DNA from: Rhizobium sp. 32-5/1
Lineage (GTDB): Bacteria > Pseudomonadota > Alphaproteobacteria > Rhizobiales > Rhizobiaceae
Reading direction: 5' to 3'
Length of the DNA: 64,000 bases
Assembly: GCF_029537235.1 (NCBI RefSeq)
Contig: NZ_CP120638.1
Span: forward strand, 930,001-994,000
Shown here: positions 62,563 through 64,000 of the stretch, one piece after another
Numbering within the stretch: the stretch's first letter is position 1
How the letters are laid out: each line of letters opens with the position of its first letter
Notes under the pieces: model-generated
The model's database searches: none
What the model was told of the DNA's origin: nothing
Seen by the model: the letters and a program-made list of their open reading frames with translations, nothing else
Program-made: the position numbers and the translations under genes

Positions 62563-64000
62563 CTACGATATGGCGGGGAAATTCAATTGGCAGCCGGGGT
62601 TCATGACCATGGATGGATCGATGGCCTGCTTCAGGGCCGTGAGCAAGGTGCGCCGGGTAGGATCAAGCCGCTGTTCGAAATCGGCGCGCTTGAGGCGACC
62701 GATGCCGTGCTCGGCGCTGATGCTGCCATCGTACCTGTCCAGAACCTGGTTCACGACCGTCTTTGCCTTGTAGATCCGGCTGGCTGCGTCCTCCGGTGAA
62801 CAGCCTGCCGGTGGCAGGACATTGAGATGCACATTGCCGTCGCCCACATGGCCGTAGGACACGCTGATGCAGTCGGGAAGCGCATCCGTGACAGCCTGTT
62901 CGGCGTCGCGCACGAAATCGGCAAGACGGGAGAGCGGCACGGAAATGTCCGTTCGCATATGGGGGCCGCGCTTGGCCTGTCCCTCGTTCATGCCTTCGCG
63001 GAAAAGCCAGAGATTGCGGGCCTGCGCCTGCGAGGCGGCGATGACACCATCAACGACAAGACCGTCCTCCATGACGCCCGTGAGGAAACGCTCCATCAGA
63101 TCGGCGATATCGACAAGACCGGAGCCGGAAATCTCCATAAGCACATAGGCCGGATAGTCTCCGGCAATCGGCATGGGCAAGTCGGGGATTGCTTCCCGCG
63201 CAAGGACGAAGGTGAGCGGCGGCATGAATTCGAAGGCCGACATCAGGTCGCAGCAATCGCGCCGGGCGCGGCGGTAGAGCTTGATCGCATCATCGAGCGA
63301 GGCAAGCCCCAGCAAGGCGGTCGCCACCTGATCGGGGAACGGCGTCAGCTTGATTGACACGGCGGTGATGATGCCGAGCGTGCCCTCGGCACCGATGAAA
63401 AGCTGCTTCAGGTCGATGCCGCGATTGTCCTTGCGCAGGGTCGATAGGCCATTGAAAATCGAACCATCGGGCAGCACCACCTCCAGGCCGAGGACCAGTT
63501 CGCGCGTCATGCCGTAGCGCAATACGTTGATGCCGCCCGCATTGGTGGAGACATTGCCGCCGATGCGGCAGGAGCCCTGGGCACCAAGCGCCAGGGGAAA
63601 TACATATCCTTTTCGGCAACGGCATCCTTCACATCTGACAGGATGCAACCGGCTTCGACCACGGCCGAAAAGTCATCCGCATCGATATTGCGAATGGTGG
63701 TCATGCGCTCGAGGCTCAAAACCACCTGGTTGGCCGGCTGATCGGGAATACCGCCCAGCACCAGTCCGGTATTTCCACCCTGAGGCACGATCGAAAGTCC
63801 AAGGTCGAGGCAAGTGCGAACCGCGGCGGCAACGCCTTCGGTCGAGCGCGGCCGCAGCACCGCTATGGCGCTGCTGGTCACGTCCCCGTGCCAATCCCGG
63901 CAAAAGCGCTGCATGTCCTTCGGGTCTGTCAACACCATGTCGCTGGACAACGCGGTCCACAGGGCTTCCTGCAAACCCGCAACCGCGCCTGTGACATCCA
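62563..64000 (-). CDS. FAD-linked oxidase, D-2-hydroxyacid dehydrogenase type, 5' end beyond window, frameshifted as read
   Basis: At least 479 residues after repair; the frame is open to the window edge and the start lies outside. The first part holds the PP-loop of the FAD_binding_4 domain (VPQGGNTGLVLGGIPDQPAN). One C restored in the C4 run (G4 at 63594-63597 on +) joins DMYFP to LALGAQGSCRIGGNVSTNAG, the FAD-binding core. The C-terminal FAD-oxidase_C domain has SYGHVGDGNVHLNVLPP and SAEHGIGRLKR (metal-binding His/Glu). It is related to D-lactate, glycolate and D-2-hydroxyglutarate dehydrogenases and is probably the first enzyme of this catabolic operon. Confidence 0.9.

Overview
The window is about 60% GC chromosomal DNA from an alphaproteobacterium, almost certainly of the Rhizobiaceae (Rhizobium, Agrobacterium or Ensifer type). 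The evidence is a betICBA choline/choline-O-sulfate operon with betC, the rhizobial protein families DUF982, DUF1344 and TIGR03808, an Ohr/OhrR pair, a ReAV-type asparaginase, and mosaic palindromic intergenic repeats of the rhizobial RIME kind. I see no insertion sequence, phage, conjugation module or CRISPR array. The region is ordinary metabolic, regulatory and envelope content in many short transcription units.

Layout. 1-9.1 kb: end of a patatin-like lipase, a tyrosine phosphatase, a VOC protein, a haloacid dehalogenase, a Tam-like methyltransferase, a flavin-fold stress protein, ChaC, a LysR/MFS divergent pair and two aldo-keto reductases. 9.3-13.7 kb: a small conserved protein, a HerA-like ATPase, a DMT exporter and ohr/ohrR. 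13.8-21 kb: a PAS histidine kinase overlapping its receiver protein, an L,D-transpeptidase, two tandem paralogous lipoproteins and a PAS-GAF-GGDEF-EAL protein. 21-30 kb: a Tat-exported beta-helix protein, two GST-fold proteins, LysR and DeoR regulators, asparaginase plus GNAT, DUF3750 and a diguanylate cyclase. 30-34 kb: an orphan choline-binding protein (ChoX) co-transcribed with a serine hydrolase and an oxidoreductase, opposite a BetI-like repressor. 34-38 kb: DUF1344, a short leader ORF with a hairpin ahead of an ABC-F ATPase, and an EAL-CBS-GGDEF protein. 39-45 kb: betICBA. 45-51 kb: small envelope genes and the cysH-cysD-cysN sulfate assimilation operon. 51-54 kb: exported RidA/WYL pair, DUF982, tRNA-Pro(CGG) and a lipoprotein. 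54.6-64 kb: two convergent catabolic operons. One is GntR, an enolase-superfamily enzyme and a DMT permease. The other is an FAD-linked oxidase, GntR, an FAH-family enzyme and a TRAP transporter.

The most important technical observation concerns sequence quality. At least 16 genes are broken as read by a one-base frameshift (19 sites in total). Every one is repaired to a normal full-length protein by restoring one missing base, nearly always in a homopolymer run. No gene shows other decay. This is the signature of a homopolymer-deletion sequencing or assembly error, not of pseudogenes, so these genes are given below with their repaired extents and with the frameshift position stated.

No clearly new defence or biosynthetic system is visible. 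The best candidates for new biology are the leader ORF and hairpin before the ABC-F gene, the orphan ChoX-hydrolase operon under a BetI-like repressor, the convergent uncharacterised acid-catabolism operons with a FadR-type palindrome, a 24-residue ORF with a very strong ribosome site, and the tandem lipoprotein pair.
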